Below, in pieces: positions 1 through 5,763 of a stretch of 8,733 nt of DNA; within the stretch, counting starts at the first letter, position 1, and every line of letters starts with the position of its first letter. Made by a program: the position numbers and the translations under genes. The notes beneath the pieces were generated by a model, which was not told the DNA's origin, did no database searches, and saw nothing but the letters and a program-made list of their open reading frames with translations. This DNA comes from SYFY01 sp031385325 (lineage in GTDB: Bacteria > Pseudomonadota > Gammaproteobacteria > Pseudomonadales > Azotimanducaceae), in assembly GCA_031385325.1 (NCBI GenBank), contig JANNBJ010000033.1:1-8733 (forward strand), written 5' to 3'.

Positions 1-95
1 TTGCCGCTGCCTGAGCCCTTGCCCGATCCCTTGCCGGAACCGCCAGAACCCTTGCCACTGCCCGAGCCCTTGCCCGATCCCTTGCCGGAACCACC
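1..95. repeat. 51-bp tandem repeat, nearly two copies visible
   Basis: One copy occupies 1-51 and the second begins at 52. They differ at only a few positions until the similarity fades after about 95. The period is 17 codons, so the repeat keeps the reading frame of the minus-strand Gly/Ser/Lys-rich gene. More copies probably lie outside the window. Such an in-frame array could expand or contract by slippage or recombination. Confidence 0.8.
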
Positions 96-173
96 CTCTT
101 TCGGGTCACCTTTTCCAGGGTCTTTACCCCCGGAGATGTAACCCTTGAACTGAAGATTGCTCTTCTGTCCCAT
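1..173 (-). CDS. Gly/Ser/Lys-rich repeat protein, N-terminal part (runs off the window)
   Basis: The reading frame starts at ATG 173-171 and stays open to the window edge, giving 57 complete residues. The start is well supported by a perfect AGGAGG four bases upstream. The protein begins MGQKSNLQFKGYISGGKDPG, continues through a short charged stretch (KGDPKE), and from about residue 27 is only Gly, Ser and Lys. That part has a 17-residue period, with units starting at residues 27 and 44. There is no signal peptide, membrane segment or Cys. The repeat should be disordered and strongly basic. I do not recognise a family, and the function is unknown. DNA-, RNA- or polyanion-binding is possible from the charge, and so is a structural or secreted low-complexity protein. 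It lies downstream of a dead transposase and near LPS core genes, but nothing ties it to either functionally. Confidence 0.72.
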   Translation of the reverse strand, partial: MGQKSNLQFKGYISGGKDPGKGDPKEGGSGKGSGKGSGSGKGSGGSGKGSGKGSGSG

Positions 174-177
174 AGAA

Positions 178-183
178 CCTCCT
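178..183 (-). promoter_or_regulatory. Strong ribosome binding site of the Gly/Ser/Lys-rich gene
   Basis: Read on the minus strand this is AGGAGG followed by TTCT and then ATG. It is the best Shine-Dalgarno match seen in the window. It fixes the start at 173 and suggests the gene is efficiently translated. Confidence 0.8.
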
Positions 184-225
184 AACATCTGAAGTTGACG
201 GGACTTGAACAATATGTATTTTTCG

Positions 226-260
226 CAGGCCAACCGTTCGCACATTGGCCTGACAATGTG
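226..260. promoter_or_regulatory. Two overlapping inverted repeats, candidate operator or alternative hairpins
   Basis: The first is CAGGCCAA (226-233) with TTGGCCTG (245-252), an 8-bp perfect repeat with an 11-base loop. The second is CACATTG (241-247) with CAATGTG (254-260), a 7-bp perfect repeat with a 6-base spacer. They share 245-247 and the loop region, so in RNA the two hairpins would exclude each other. They lie 53-87 bases upstream of the start at 173. There is no T-run on either side as expected for an intrinsic terminator. A repressor site or leader structure fits better, but no ligand or regulator is indicated. Confidence 0.4.
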
Positions 261-360
261 GGGCGGAGACTTACATATGCATCTTACTTCTCATATTTCG
301 TTGCCGCCTCTGCAAATTTGAGATCCCTGCCGCGCGACAAACAAGATGAGAAAGCGACAA

Positions 361-935
361 TCAGCATGAGAAAACGCCGTCTGCTGGCCGCCGACGCAGG
401 GAGAGCACCTTTCCGACAGCCACGTGCTCAGGCGCAGCGTCGACTCTTTCGCGCGCAAGCCTTGATCGTCTCGTCCCGGCGCATTCCAGCCCTCATCGCG
501 TACAAATACGCCGCGTAACAGCCGCTTGCCAGCGCACTCTGCTTCAACCTGAACAAATACCCTTGGTTGCTTACAACCCGCTGATCACCGGTTTGCGGAA
601 GCCGCAATCACCCCGCACCAACGCCGGTCGTTCGCAAGCATTGAGTCCATCTAGCAGATCCATCAAGCCCGGCAGGGCGCGCTTCGACGCGTGTTCATTG
701 CTGGCAGTGGGTTGCACATCCAGCACCCACGGGGTCGTCGCGGGCGCACGCTGCGCAGCAGGTGGGCTTGCAGCCAGACGTCGGTATCGGCCGCAGCCTC
801 CCTGGACAGCGCTCGGCGCAGCGCGTCTTCGCTCAACACCGATAACACCCAGGTCCCCAATACATCGCGGTCACAGCTGGCGTTCGGGCTGGTGTCGCGC
901 AACGGGTAGCTTAGTTCGAGGTTGCGGATTTCGAA
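361..935 (-). pseudogene. Decayed DDE transposase (IS1380-like), frameshifted and internally deleted
   Basis: Four minus-strand pieces in different frames line up in order with what I remember of IS1380-type DDE transposases. Piece 1 (935 to about 746) contains DVLGTWVLSVLSEDALRR and DTDVWLQAHLL. Piece 2 (about 747-574, stop at 573-571) has TPWVLDV joined to QPTASNEHASKR, then LPGLMDLLDGL and the RGDCGF motif (615-598). Piece 3 (about 562-412) has GYLFRLKQS and DDQGLRAKESTLRLSTW. Piece 4 (about 411-361) ends in VLSLRRRPADG and a stop. Family proteins, as I recall them, have extra residues between VLS and SEDALRR (the GHxRYAHI region). They also have about 40 residues between the two LDV-like stretches, so both look deleted here. 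It cannot make an active transposase. Terminal repeats and target duplication were not found. Transposase identity is fairly sure; the exact IS family is less so. Confidence 0.72.
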
Positions 936-962
936 GGGGAGATCGCGGACAGGCGTCCGCTC

Positions 963-1814
963 TTACAGCAAGCGTGCAGCCTCTGCTAACTGCCTCGGCA
1001 GAATCCCCTTCCTCTCGGCCTTTGCGTACAGCTTCTGCGCACGGAGCTCGCAGCGCTCAAGCAGCGCCGCATGTCTTGCGAACACTTCGCGCAGGGGCAG
1101 ATCGAAATACACGCGAAGAAATCGCAGCACATCGCGCCTGGTCAATCCGATGTCAAACGTCGAGTAGTACAACCCCGCGAGATCCTTGACCAGCCACCGC
1201 ACGGGAATCGTCGTATGAATGCCGGCTCGGTGCAGATCAACCAGGTAAATCGGCACTGCATCGACGTTGTCCGCGGTCAACGTCACTTGTGTGTCGAGTA
1301 AAAAGTGACAGATGTAAAAATCCTGGTGGTTGATACCAAGCCCGTGCACGGTCCTGGCAATTACACCGATGCGCTTGATCATCCCTCTCCTGATCCCCAC
1401 AGCTGGCGGAGCTTCCGGCCATCGCAAACAGAACTGCTCGAGACTGACGATGGGCTTCAGTTCATCCGATATCAGGAATGACTCACGCTGCGCCGGATTG
1501 CTGCCCCGCACACCAAAACCTGCGAGCGGCAGCGTGCCCAGTCCCGCGTCATGCAAGCGTCTGGCTGCTGCAAATTCGTTGCCGGCATCGAGCACCGGAG
1601 TTTTGCCGGTGATCAGGTTCTTGAGAATCTCCAGCCAGCCGACGCCGTAATGCCGTTTGATGTAGAACACCTTGTCGCCCAGCGTCGCTCGAATGGTCGA
1701 GCGCTCGGCCACTTCGCGCACGGCCTCTCCTTCCAGCCCCAGAACCAGCTGAAAAGGGTCCCGATCACCACACCATTGACGAAGATCTTCACGTAGCCAC
1801 AGTTGACCGCTCAT
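963..1814 (-). CDS. waaP: LPS core heptose kinase WaaP (RfaP)
   Basis: It phosphorylates the first heptose of the LPS inner core, using ATP, at the cytoplasmic face of the inner membrane. The product is 283 aa, against about 265 for the E. coli enzyme. Visible family features are the ATP-binding lysine region FYIKRHYGVGWLEILKNL (residues about 50-67, K53), the NEF..A..L stretch with E80, the kinase-like catalytic motif INHQDFYICHFLL (161-173, D165), and YLVDLHRAGIH (190-200, D193). The start is taken at ATG 1814 because this makes an ATGA overlap with the stop of waaG. A longer in-frame start at 1928 would overlap waaG by over 100 bases and add residues with no family resemblance. The order waaG-waaP is usual in non-enteric gammaproteobacteria. 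Translation is probably coupled to waaG, since no good ribosome site is present. The stop (TAA, 965-963) is followed directly by the transposase remnant. Confidence 0.93.
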   Translation of the reverse strand: MSGQLWLREDLRQWCGDRDPFQLVLGLEGEAVREVAERSTIRATLGDKVFYIKRHYGVGWLEILKNLITGKTPVLDAGNEFAAARRLHDAGLGTLPLAGFGVRGSNPAQRESFLISDELKPIVSLEQFCLRWPEAPPAVGIRRGMIKRIGVIARTVHGLGINHQDFYICHFLLDTQVTLTADNVDAVPIYLVDLHRAGIHTTIPVRWLVKDLAGLYYSTFDIGLTRRDVLRFLRVYFDLPLREVFARHAALLERCELRAQKLYAKAERKGILPRQLAEAARLL

Positions 1815-2968
1815 GCTGAAGCGTTCGCCCGCTTGTTGGCAGCGGCGCTCAGTATGACCTGCGCAGCGCGCTGCGGAAGGCTGTACAAATCTGCCGACTG
1901 GCCAAACTCGATTCCGTTTTTCCTCCAACTGCTGCGTGCCTCCGAAGTCAGCATTTCACGCAGTCCCTGGTCCAGATCGCTCTGACGGTACGGAGATGGT
2001 ATGACTTTGCCTGCCTTGGCATCGACAATGTAGTGCGCAAATCCGCAGACGTCGGTCGTCAGCACCGGCAGGCCCGCAACCACGGCTTCAAGCAATACGT
2101 TGCCGGTATTTTCAAAGTACGCAGGATGAATCAACAAGTCGCCCGCCTGCAGCAGATCCGGTATGTCATCGCGCCCCGACAGCACACGAAACCGTGCGTC
2201 CAAGCCCAACCGCTGTGCGTGCTCTCGAAAGCGTCGGGGTTCATCCGTGCCAATCGCCACGAGCTGGGTGCGAATGCGCAGCGATTCCGGCAGCGACGCC
2301 ATCGCGTCGAGCGCCCTGTCCAGACCCTTGGTGATGAACCCTGAGCCGATGAGCAGCACCAACAGTTCGTCTGCGCCGATACCGAGAGCAGCCCGGCCGC
2401 GGTTGCGTCGTACCTGTGCATCGGGTCCAGCCATGCGGTCACGCGCAATACCAGGGGGCAGTGCGTGGAAACGTGATTCGGGTGTTCCATAATGACGCCG
2501 ATAGATGGCGTGCTGGGTGGGTGAACTCATCAGGATGCGCACACCGGCTTCAAGCGAAAACACTGCGCGCTCACAGTGGGCGAAGTGATGAAACCTTGGC
2601 GTCTGCCGATACAGCATCGTGCGTGCGGTCAACGCTTTTTCGAGATAACAGGTGTCCGCCGCGTAGTACACGTCGAGCCCGGGCATCTTGTTGAACCCGA
2701 TGACACAGTCCGGCGGATTGGCGCGCAGCAAACGGCGCTGCGCGGTCTGAAAGCGTTCGTAGCGGGTATGGTTGAAAACGGCTGAGGCCTTGATCAGACG
2801 CAGGTCGATGCCCTTTGGCACCTCACCTTTCCATTCCAGCGCGTAGACCGTTACCCGGGCTCCGGCATCAAGGCAATGACCAACGATCCGAATGAACGCA
2901 CGCTGCATGCCACCATGCGGAAAATACTTGTACAGGCTGAATACCAGACGCAGGGGTGGCAAAGACAA
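1811..2968 (-). CDS. waaG: LPS core UDP-glucose:heptose alpha-1,3-glucosyltransferase WaaG
   Basis: It is a GT4-family, GT-B fold enzyme that adds the first outer-core hexose to heptose II of the LPS core on the cytoplasmic membrane face. The 385-aa length is close to that of the E. coli enzyme. The N-terminus has the WaaG hallmark SLYKYFPHGGMQRAFIRI (residues 11-28), and GFNKMPGLDVYYAADTCY (91-108) is also typical. The C-terminal nucleotide-sugar domain shows GSGFITKG (208-215), HPAYFENTGN and an EX7E pair (E286/E294) before LPVLTTDVCGFAHYI. The chosen start is TTG 2968. An in-frame stop lies 33 bases upstream (codon starting 3001) and there is no ATG or GTG in between, so TTG 2968 or TTG 2962 are the options. 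A weak AGAAG precedes 2968. It is first of a two-gene unit with waaP and is divergent from the glycosyltransferase at 3051. Confidence 0.93.
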   Translation of the reverse strand: MSLPPLRLVFSLYKYFPHGGMQRAFIRIVGHCLDAGARVTVYALEWKGEVPKGIDLRLIKASAVFNHTRYERFQTAQRRLLRANPPDCVIGFNKMPGLDVYYAADTCYLEKALTARTMLYRQTPRFHHFAHCERAVFSLEAGVRILMSSPTQHAIYRRHYGTPESRFHALPPGIARDRMAGPDAQVRRNRGRAALGIGADELLVLLIGSGFITKGLDRALDAMASLPESLRIRTQLVAIGTDEPRRFREHAQRLGLDARFRVLSGRDDIPDLLQAGDLLIHPAYFENTGNVLLEAVVAGLPVLTTDVCGFAHYIVDAKAGKVIPSPYRQSDLDQGLREMLTSEARSSWRKNGIEFGQSADLYSLPQRAAQVILSAAANKRANASA

Positions 2969-2997
2969 TTGTGCTTCTGAATCGATCGAGTGCGGCC

Positions 2998-3006
2998 ATC
3001 ATAACA
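2998..3006 (-). promoter_or_regulatory. Candidate extended -10 promoter element for waaG-waaP
   Basis: On the minus strand the sequence reads TGTTATGAT, a TGn extended -10 with TATGAT (five of six to consensus). Transcription would begin near 2991, leaving a leader of about 23 bases before the TTG start at 2968. A TTGACG lies upstream at 3030-3025, but the 21-base spacer is too long for an ordinary -35. The element therefore rests on the extended -10 alone. Confidence 0.4.
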
Positions 3007-3050
3007 AAGACCTCTGGCGTCGCCCGTCAATCGTTGCGAACATCCCCGTC

Positions 3051-4016
3051 GTGAAAATCCTCGTCATGCATAGCCGCGATCTCGACAAAGGCAGCACACG
3101 CTTTCGCGTGGTGAACTACCAGCCATTCCTCGAGGCCAGTGGCCTGACCATCGACTACGTAAACCGACAGCGTATCTCCGTGCGTGACGTCCAGCGTCAC
3201 GATGTCCTGTTCAACCAGAAATGCCGTCTGAACTGGCTGCTGTCGTGGCGTCTGCGCAGAGCCAGTCCACGTATCGTGTTCGACTTTGACGATGCAATTT
3301 ACACACGCCCCCGCAAACCGTACGGACGAATCGTCGGCAGTCGTGTTCGCAACCGGCTCGACTGGTGGTACGCACATGCTGATCTGGTAACGACATCCAG
3401 TGAATATCTGGCTGCGCATGCAAGGCGCATCACGGATCGGGTTCGTGTCATTCCGATGGCGGTGGATGTGGACGCCTGGGCGCCAGCCGCACGAACAACC
3501 AGCGACAAGGTTCGCATCGGCTGGGCCGGCCGGCCAGGCAATCTGCGTTATCTGCAAACCATCCAGGACGAACTGGTTGCGGTGCAGCGCGCGCGTCCCC
3601 AGGTCGAATACGCCGTCTACTCCGGAGAGCGCCCGAATCTTGCCCTGCCCTTTCAGCATGTGAGCTTCAAGCCAGGCACCGAGCCTGCGTTCATCCAGAG
3701 TCTCGACATCGGCTTGTTACCGCTGCCCGACAATGAATTCGCACGCGGTAAATCGCCCATCAAGGCTATTCAGTACCTCGCCTGTGGCGCGCCGGTGGTC
3801 GGTAATGTGTGGGGTGCCAGTGCCGAGATTGTCACGCCAGACGTCGGCCTTGATGTTGCGCTTCACGGTGGCTGGCAGGCCGCGTTGATACGCCTGGTGG
3901 ACGACATCGGTCTGCGCGAGCGCCTTGGTGCCGCAGGTCGTTCCCACGTGCTGCGCCATCACAATCTTGCGGACACGGGGCCAGCACTCCTGGCCGCGAT
4001 CACCGGTCGGGAGTAA
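3051..4016 (+). CDS. GT-B glycosyltransferase, surface-glycan type
   Basis: From GTG 3051 the product is 321 aa and begins MKILVMHSRDLDKGSTRFRV. ATG 3066 is an alternative start. Upstream residues in the same frame overlap the divergent waaG and look non-coding. The C-terminal half has GT4-like features: HADLVTTSSEYLAAHA (109-124), VRVIPMAVDVDAW (131-143), the domain-start strand KVRIGWAGRPGNL (153-165), and the donor-site region SLDIGLLPLPDNEFARGKSP (217-236) followed by KAIQYLACGAPVVGN. The acidic FDFDDAIY (77-84) recurs in polysaccharide-locus glycosyltransferases. At 321 aa it is short for GT4 because the acceptor domain is small. Donor and acceptor sugars cannot be read from the sequence. 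It stops three bases before the methyltransferase at 4020 and probably forms an operon with it, acting on the same glycan. No clear ribosome site precedes GTG 3051. Confidence 0.85.
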   Translation: MKILVMHSRDLDKGSTRFRVVNYQPFLEASGLTIDYVNRQRISVRDVQRHDVLFNQKCRLNWLLSWRLRRASPRIVFDFDDAIYTRPRKPYGRIVGSRVRNRLDWWYAHADLVTTSSEYLAAHARRITDRVRVIPMAVDVDAWAPAARTTSDKVRIGWAGRPGNLRYLQTIQDELVAVQRARPQVEYAVYSGERPNLALPFQHVSFKPGTEPAFIQSLDIGLLPLPDNEFARGKSPIKAIQYLACGAPVVGNVWGASAEIVTPDVGLDVALHGGWQAALIRLVDDIGLRERLGAAGRSHVLRHHNLADTGPALLAAITGRE

Positions 4017-4019
4017 GCC

Positions 4020-4733
4020 ATGGGACCGATCAAACGATTCATTGCCCGGCAACTGTTCGGCACCAGGAACAACCTGCTCACGCTGGACGATCCCTACACC
4101 ACCATGGGTCGACTGCTTGGGACCCGTGGTGTTCAGGGTTTGCTGGACATAGGCGCCAGCCATGGTCGGGTTACAAGGCGTCTGCTGCGTCAGTTTCCCG
4201 CCGCACAGGCCTACCTGTTCGAACCCAATCCGGCCTACGAAAGTGTCCTCACTGAAGCTGCGAAGTCCGACGCTCGCCTGTATCCCCAGTTTCTTGCCGT
4301 TGGGGACCACGACGGCAAAGCTACGCTCAATATCACTGCAAGCCCGGGCACGACGTCCTTGTTTGCACCCAACGCCACCCTGTCGGCTGCGTACCGCGAG
4401 GAGGCGACCATCGTCGCGCACCGCGAAGTCCCGCTGGTCACCCTCGACCAGTGGGCACTGACCATCCCGAAAGTGCCGATCCATCTCATCAAGCTCGATA
4501 TCCAGGGCGGTGAATTGGCGGCATTACAGGGCGCAACAAGGTTGCTCACAACCTCGGTCAAACTGGTGTACACCGAGATCATGTTCAACACGCTGTACGA
4601 AGGCGGCGCAGTTTTCGCCGATCTCGACACACTCCTGCGTGGGCGCGGGTTTCGGTTGCACGACATCTACAAGCCGAAGTACAACGCTCATGGCATGCTC
4701 ATGTGGGGAAACGCGATCTATCTGCGGGGCTGA
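4020..4733 (+). CDS. FkbM-family SAM-dependent methyltransferase
   Basis: The product is 237 aa with a class I methyltransferase core. The SAM-binding motif I is LLDIGASHGRVTRRLL (41-56), the acidic end of strand 2 is in YLFEPNPAYE (65-74), and the FkbM signature IKLDIQGGELAALQGA (157-172) carries the expected acidic residues. The closing block is EIMFNTLYEGGAVFADLDTL (186-205). FkbM-family enzymes mostly methylate hydroxyl groups of sugars or polyketides. Next to a glycosyltransferase, a sugar O-methyltransferase is the natural inference. The start is ATG 4020, with GGGAG about eight bases upstream overlapping the end of the glycosyltransferase, so the two are probably translated together. 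It converges with a second FkbM-type gene, and its stop lies inside a shared hairpin. Confidence 0.88.
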   Translation: MGPIKRFIARQLFGTRNNLLTLDDPYTTMGRLLGTRGVQGLLDIGASHGRVTRRLLRQFPAAQAYLFEPNPAYESVLTEAAKSDARLYPQFLAVGDHDGKATLNITASPGTTSLFAPNATLSAAYREEATIVAHREVPLVTLDQWALTIPKVPIHLIKLDIQGGELAALQGATRLLTTSVKLVYTEIMFNTLYEGGAVFADLDTLLRGRGFRLHDIYKPKYNAHGMLMWGNAIYLRG

Positions 4734-4758
4734 GACCTTCCTCAGTACCCCAGCTTTT
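4726..4758. terminator. Candidate shared hairpin between convergent genes
   Basis: GGGG-CTGAG (4726-4734) pairs with CTCAG-TA-CCCC (4741-4751), with a six-base loop and a two-base bulge. On the plus strand it is followed by GC and four T (4755-4758), a weak T-tract. On the minus strand no T-run follows, so action there would be less certain. The stop codon of the plus gene (4731-4733) and that of the minus gene (4744-4742) occupy opposite arms. Confidence 0.45.
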
Positions 4759-5629
4759 CAGCGAGTGCTACGCGGACGAACAACAGATTCGTATTGATCG
4801 CAACGCGCGATTTGACGGCTTCCGGTGTGACGGCTTCAAATCGCCCGTGTTGATCATCTACCTCGAACCAACGAAATTCGCCTAGCCACGCGAAGCTCAG
4901 TAGCCGGTCCAGACCGACACCAGCGCGGGCCAGATTGCGATGGTTAGCTTCGATCAACAGTGCATCCACCTGTTCAACATCATTGAAATCAAGACCACTG
5001 AGCACTGCATGTTCGAAACCTTCGGTATCGATTTTCACAAACAGTCCACGCGGCATCGCGAATTGCTGCAATGCTCGCGACAGCGTCGTGACTTCAACGT
5101 CTATCGCGTCAATCATCGCAGCCTTTTCGCTGCCTGGCTGATACGCGAATGAAGCCAGGCTGTGACGATCCCGTGGAACATGCAATGTCATTTTCCCGGT
5201 TTCGGCCGCAAGCCCCTGGTCCAGGAGGCGGGTGTTGAGATTGCCGTTGAGGTCAAGGTTACGGCGGGTCCGCGCGATCATGTGTGGGTTGGCATCAATC
5301 GCAAGAACGGGCAGCTCTGGGCGCAATCGTCCAAACAGGCAAGTGAAGTAGCCAATGTTGCATCCTACGTCGACAAGCCCGTGCACATGCGGCGCCAAAC
5401 GTCGAAACAGGTTTGTGGTGGTCGGCTCAAACTCCCCATGCACAAAAATGGTATTGTCTACGGAATCGCCAACGATCGTCTCCATGGTCACGCCATCTGT
5501 CGTCTGCGAGATGTGAGTTTCACCGCGCCGCGCACGACAGAACTTGCGAAACGCAGACCGGCGCAGCGCCCTGCCCCAGCCGGACCTCGCATACCACAGC
5601 AGAAACTCTCCAATCATCCACCGCCCCAC
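4742..5629 (-). CDS. FkbM-family SAM-dependent methyltransferase, second type
   Basis: The frame from GTG 5629 gives 295 aa. ATG 5617 (residue 5, MIGEFLLWYARSG) is an equally possible start, and neither has a strong ribosome site. The class I methyltransferase core shows motif I GLVDVGCNIGYFTCLFG (84-100), strand 2 LAIDANPHMIARTRRNL (109-125), and the FkbM signature LFVKIDTEGFEHAVLSGL (196-213). This is followed by VDALLIEANH (221-230). Upstream of the core, GEFEPTTTNLFRRLAP (65-80) matches the usual FkbM entry segment. It differs clearly from the neighbour at 4020 in length and sequence, so the pair is not a recent duplication. The likely role is O-methylation of a surface sugar, inferred from context; the substrate is unknown. 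It is transcribed alone, convergent with 4020 and divergent from 5764. Confidence 0.87.
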   Translation of the reverse strand: MGRWMIGEFLLWYARSGWGRALRRSAFRKFCRARRGETHISQTTDGVTMETIVGDSVDNTIFVHGEFEPTTTNLFRRLAPHVHGLVDVGCNIGYFTCLFGRLRPELPVLAIDANPHMIARTRRNLDLNGNLNTRLLDQGLAAETGKMTLHVPRDRHSLASFAYQPGSEKAAMIDAIDVEVTTLSRALQQFAMPRGLFVKIDTEGFEHAVLSGLDFNDVEQVDALLIEANHRNLARAGVGLDRLLSFAWLGEFRWFEVDDQHGRFEAVTPEAVKSRVAINTNLLFVRVALAEKLGY

Positions 5630-5647
5630 GCACTCTTCACGTCCGGC

Positions 5648-5653
5648 ATTCTA
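5648..5653 (-). promoter_or_regulatory. Candidate -10 box for the minus-strand FkbM gene
   Basis: The minus strand reads TAGAAT, five of six to the -10 consensus. It would start transcription near 5641, 12 bases before GTG 5629 or about 24 before ATG 5617. The second start gives the more ordinary leader. No matching -35 was found at normal spacing. Confidence 0.3.
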
Positions 5654-5678
5654 TGCGAGCCTGACAACCTTGTTGGAG

Positions 5679-5692
5679 CGATCTCGAGATCG
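5679..5692. promoter_or_regulatory. 14-bp perfect palindrome in the divergent intergenic region
   Basis: CGATCTCGAGATCG is self-complementary without a gap. It lies in the 134-bp gap between divergent starts at 5629 and 5764, about 25 bases upstream of the minus-strand TAGAAT. A dimeric regulator site controlling one or both genes is possible, but no regulator gene is present in the window. Confidence 0.35.
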
Positions 5693-5751
5693 GGAAACAG
5701 TAGATCCTGGACACCCCATAGTTCGCCCGCGAAATTAGCCGTCAGCCTCGT

Positions 5752-5757
5752 TATGAT
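5752..5757 (+). promoter_or_regulatory. Candidate -10 box placing the transcript start at or near the ATG
   Basis: TATGAT sits seven bases before ATG 5764. If used, transcription would begin at about the A of the ATG, giving a leaderless message. This agrees with the absence of a ribosome site there. No -35 is visible at standard spacing, so the call is weak. Confidence 0.27.
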
Positions 5758-5763
5758 TGACCC

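Larger units (their letters stand above)
174..360. other. Intergenic region upstream of the Gly/Ser/Lys-rich gene
   Basis: No convincing coding sequence is visible here. It is more AT-rich than its surroundings and carries the ribosome binding site at 178-183 and two overlapping inverted repeats at 226-260. I found no minus-strand -35/-10 pair with good spacing, so the promoter of the gene at 173 is not assigned. The left end of the transposase remnant should lie near 345-361, but I could not identify a terminal inverted repeat. Confidence 0.5.

Noticed and set aside
1..102. Short regular repeats considered as a CRISPR array.
   Set aside because: The repeats are directly adjacent with no unique spacers, have a 51-bp codon-multiple period, and encode the Gly/Ser/Lys protein.
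226..260. The overlapping inverted repeats considered as an intrinsic terminator.
   Set aside because: No T-run follows either hairpin on either strand, and the structure lies upstream of a gene rather than after one.
346..376. Two near-identical 11-base stretches, ATGAGAAAGCG and ATGAGAAAACG, 20 bases apart.
   Set aside because: Only two imperfect copies are present, with no further pattern. They could be a remnant of the insertion end but do not support a call.
195..518. Plus-strand open frame of 107 codons beginning at TTG.
   Set aside because: It crosses the inverted repeats and the transposase remnant, has no ribosome site, and its protein is a basic low-information sequence. The opposite strand gives recognisable transposase pieces instead.
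563..1189. Long plus-strand open frame of 208 codons.
   Set aside because: It is antisense to the transposase remnant and to waaP, is rich in Arg, Ser and Ala, and shows no domain. It is a shadow of GC-rich coding DNA.
1811..1928. N-terminal extension of the heptose kinase to an upstream start at 1928.
   Set aside because: The extra 38 residues lie inside the waaG coding region and do not resemble WaaP. The ATGA overlap at 1811-1814 is the better start.
2892..3050. N-terminal extension of the glycosyltransferase to ATG 2892.
   Set aside because: It would overlap the conserved N-terminus of divergent waaG, and its residues do not look like a glycosyltransferase. The first beta strand begins at GTG 3051.
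3717..4484. Minus-strand open frame of 255 codons.
   Set aside because: It is antisense to two recognised genes, the glycosyltransferase and an FkbM methyltransferase, and has no domain of its own.
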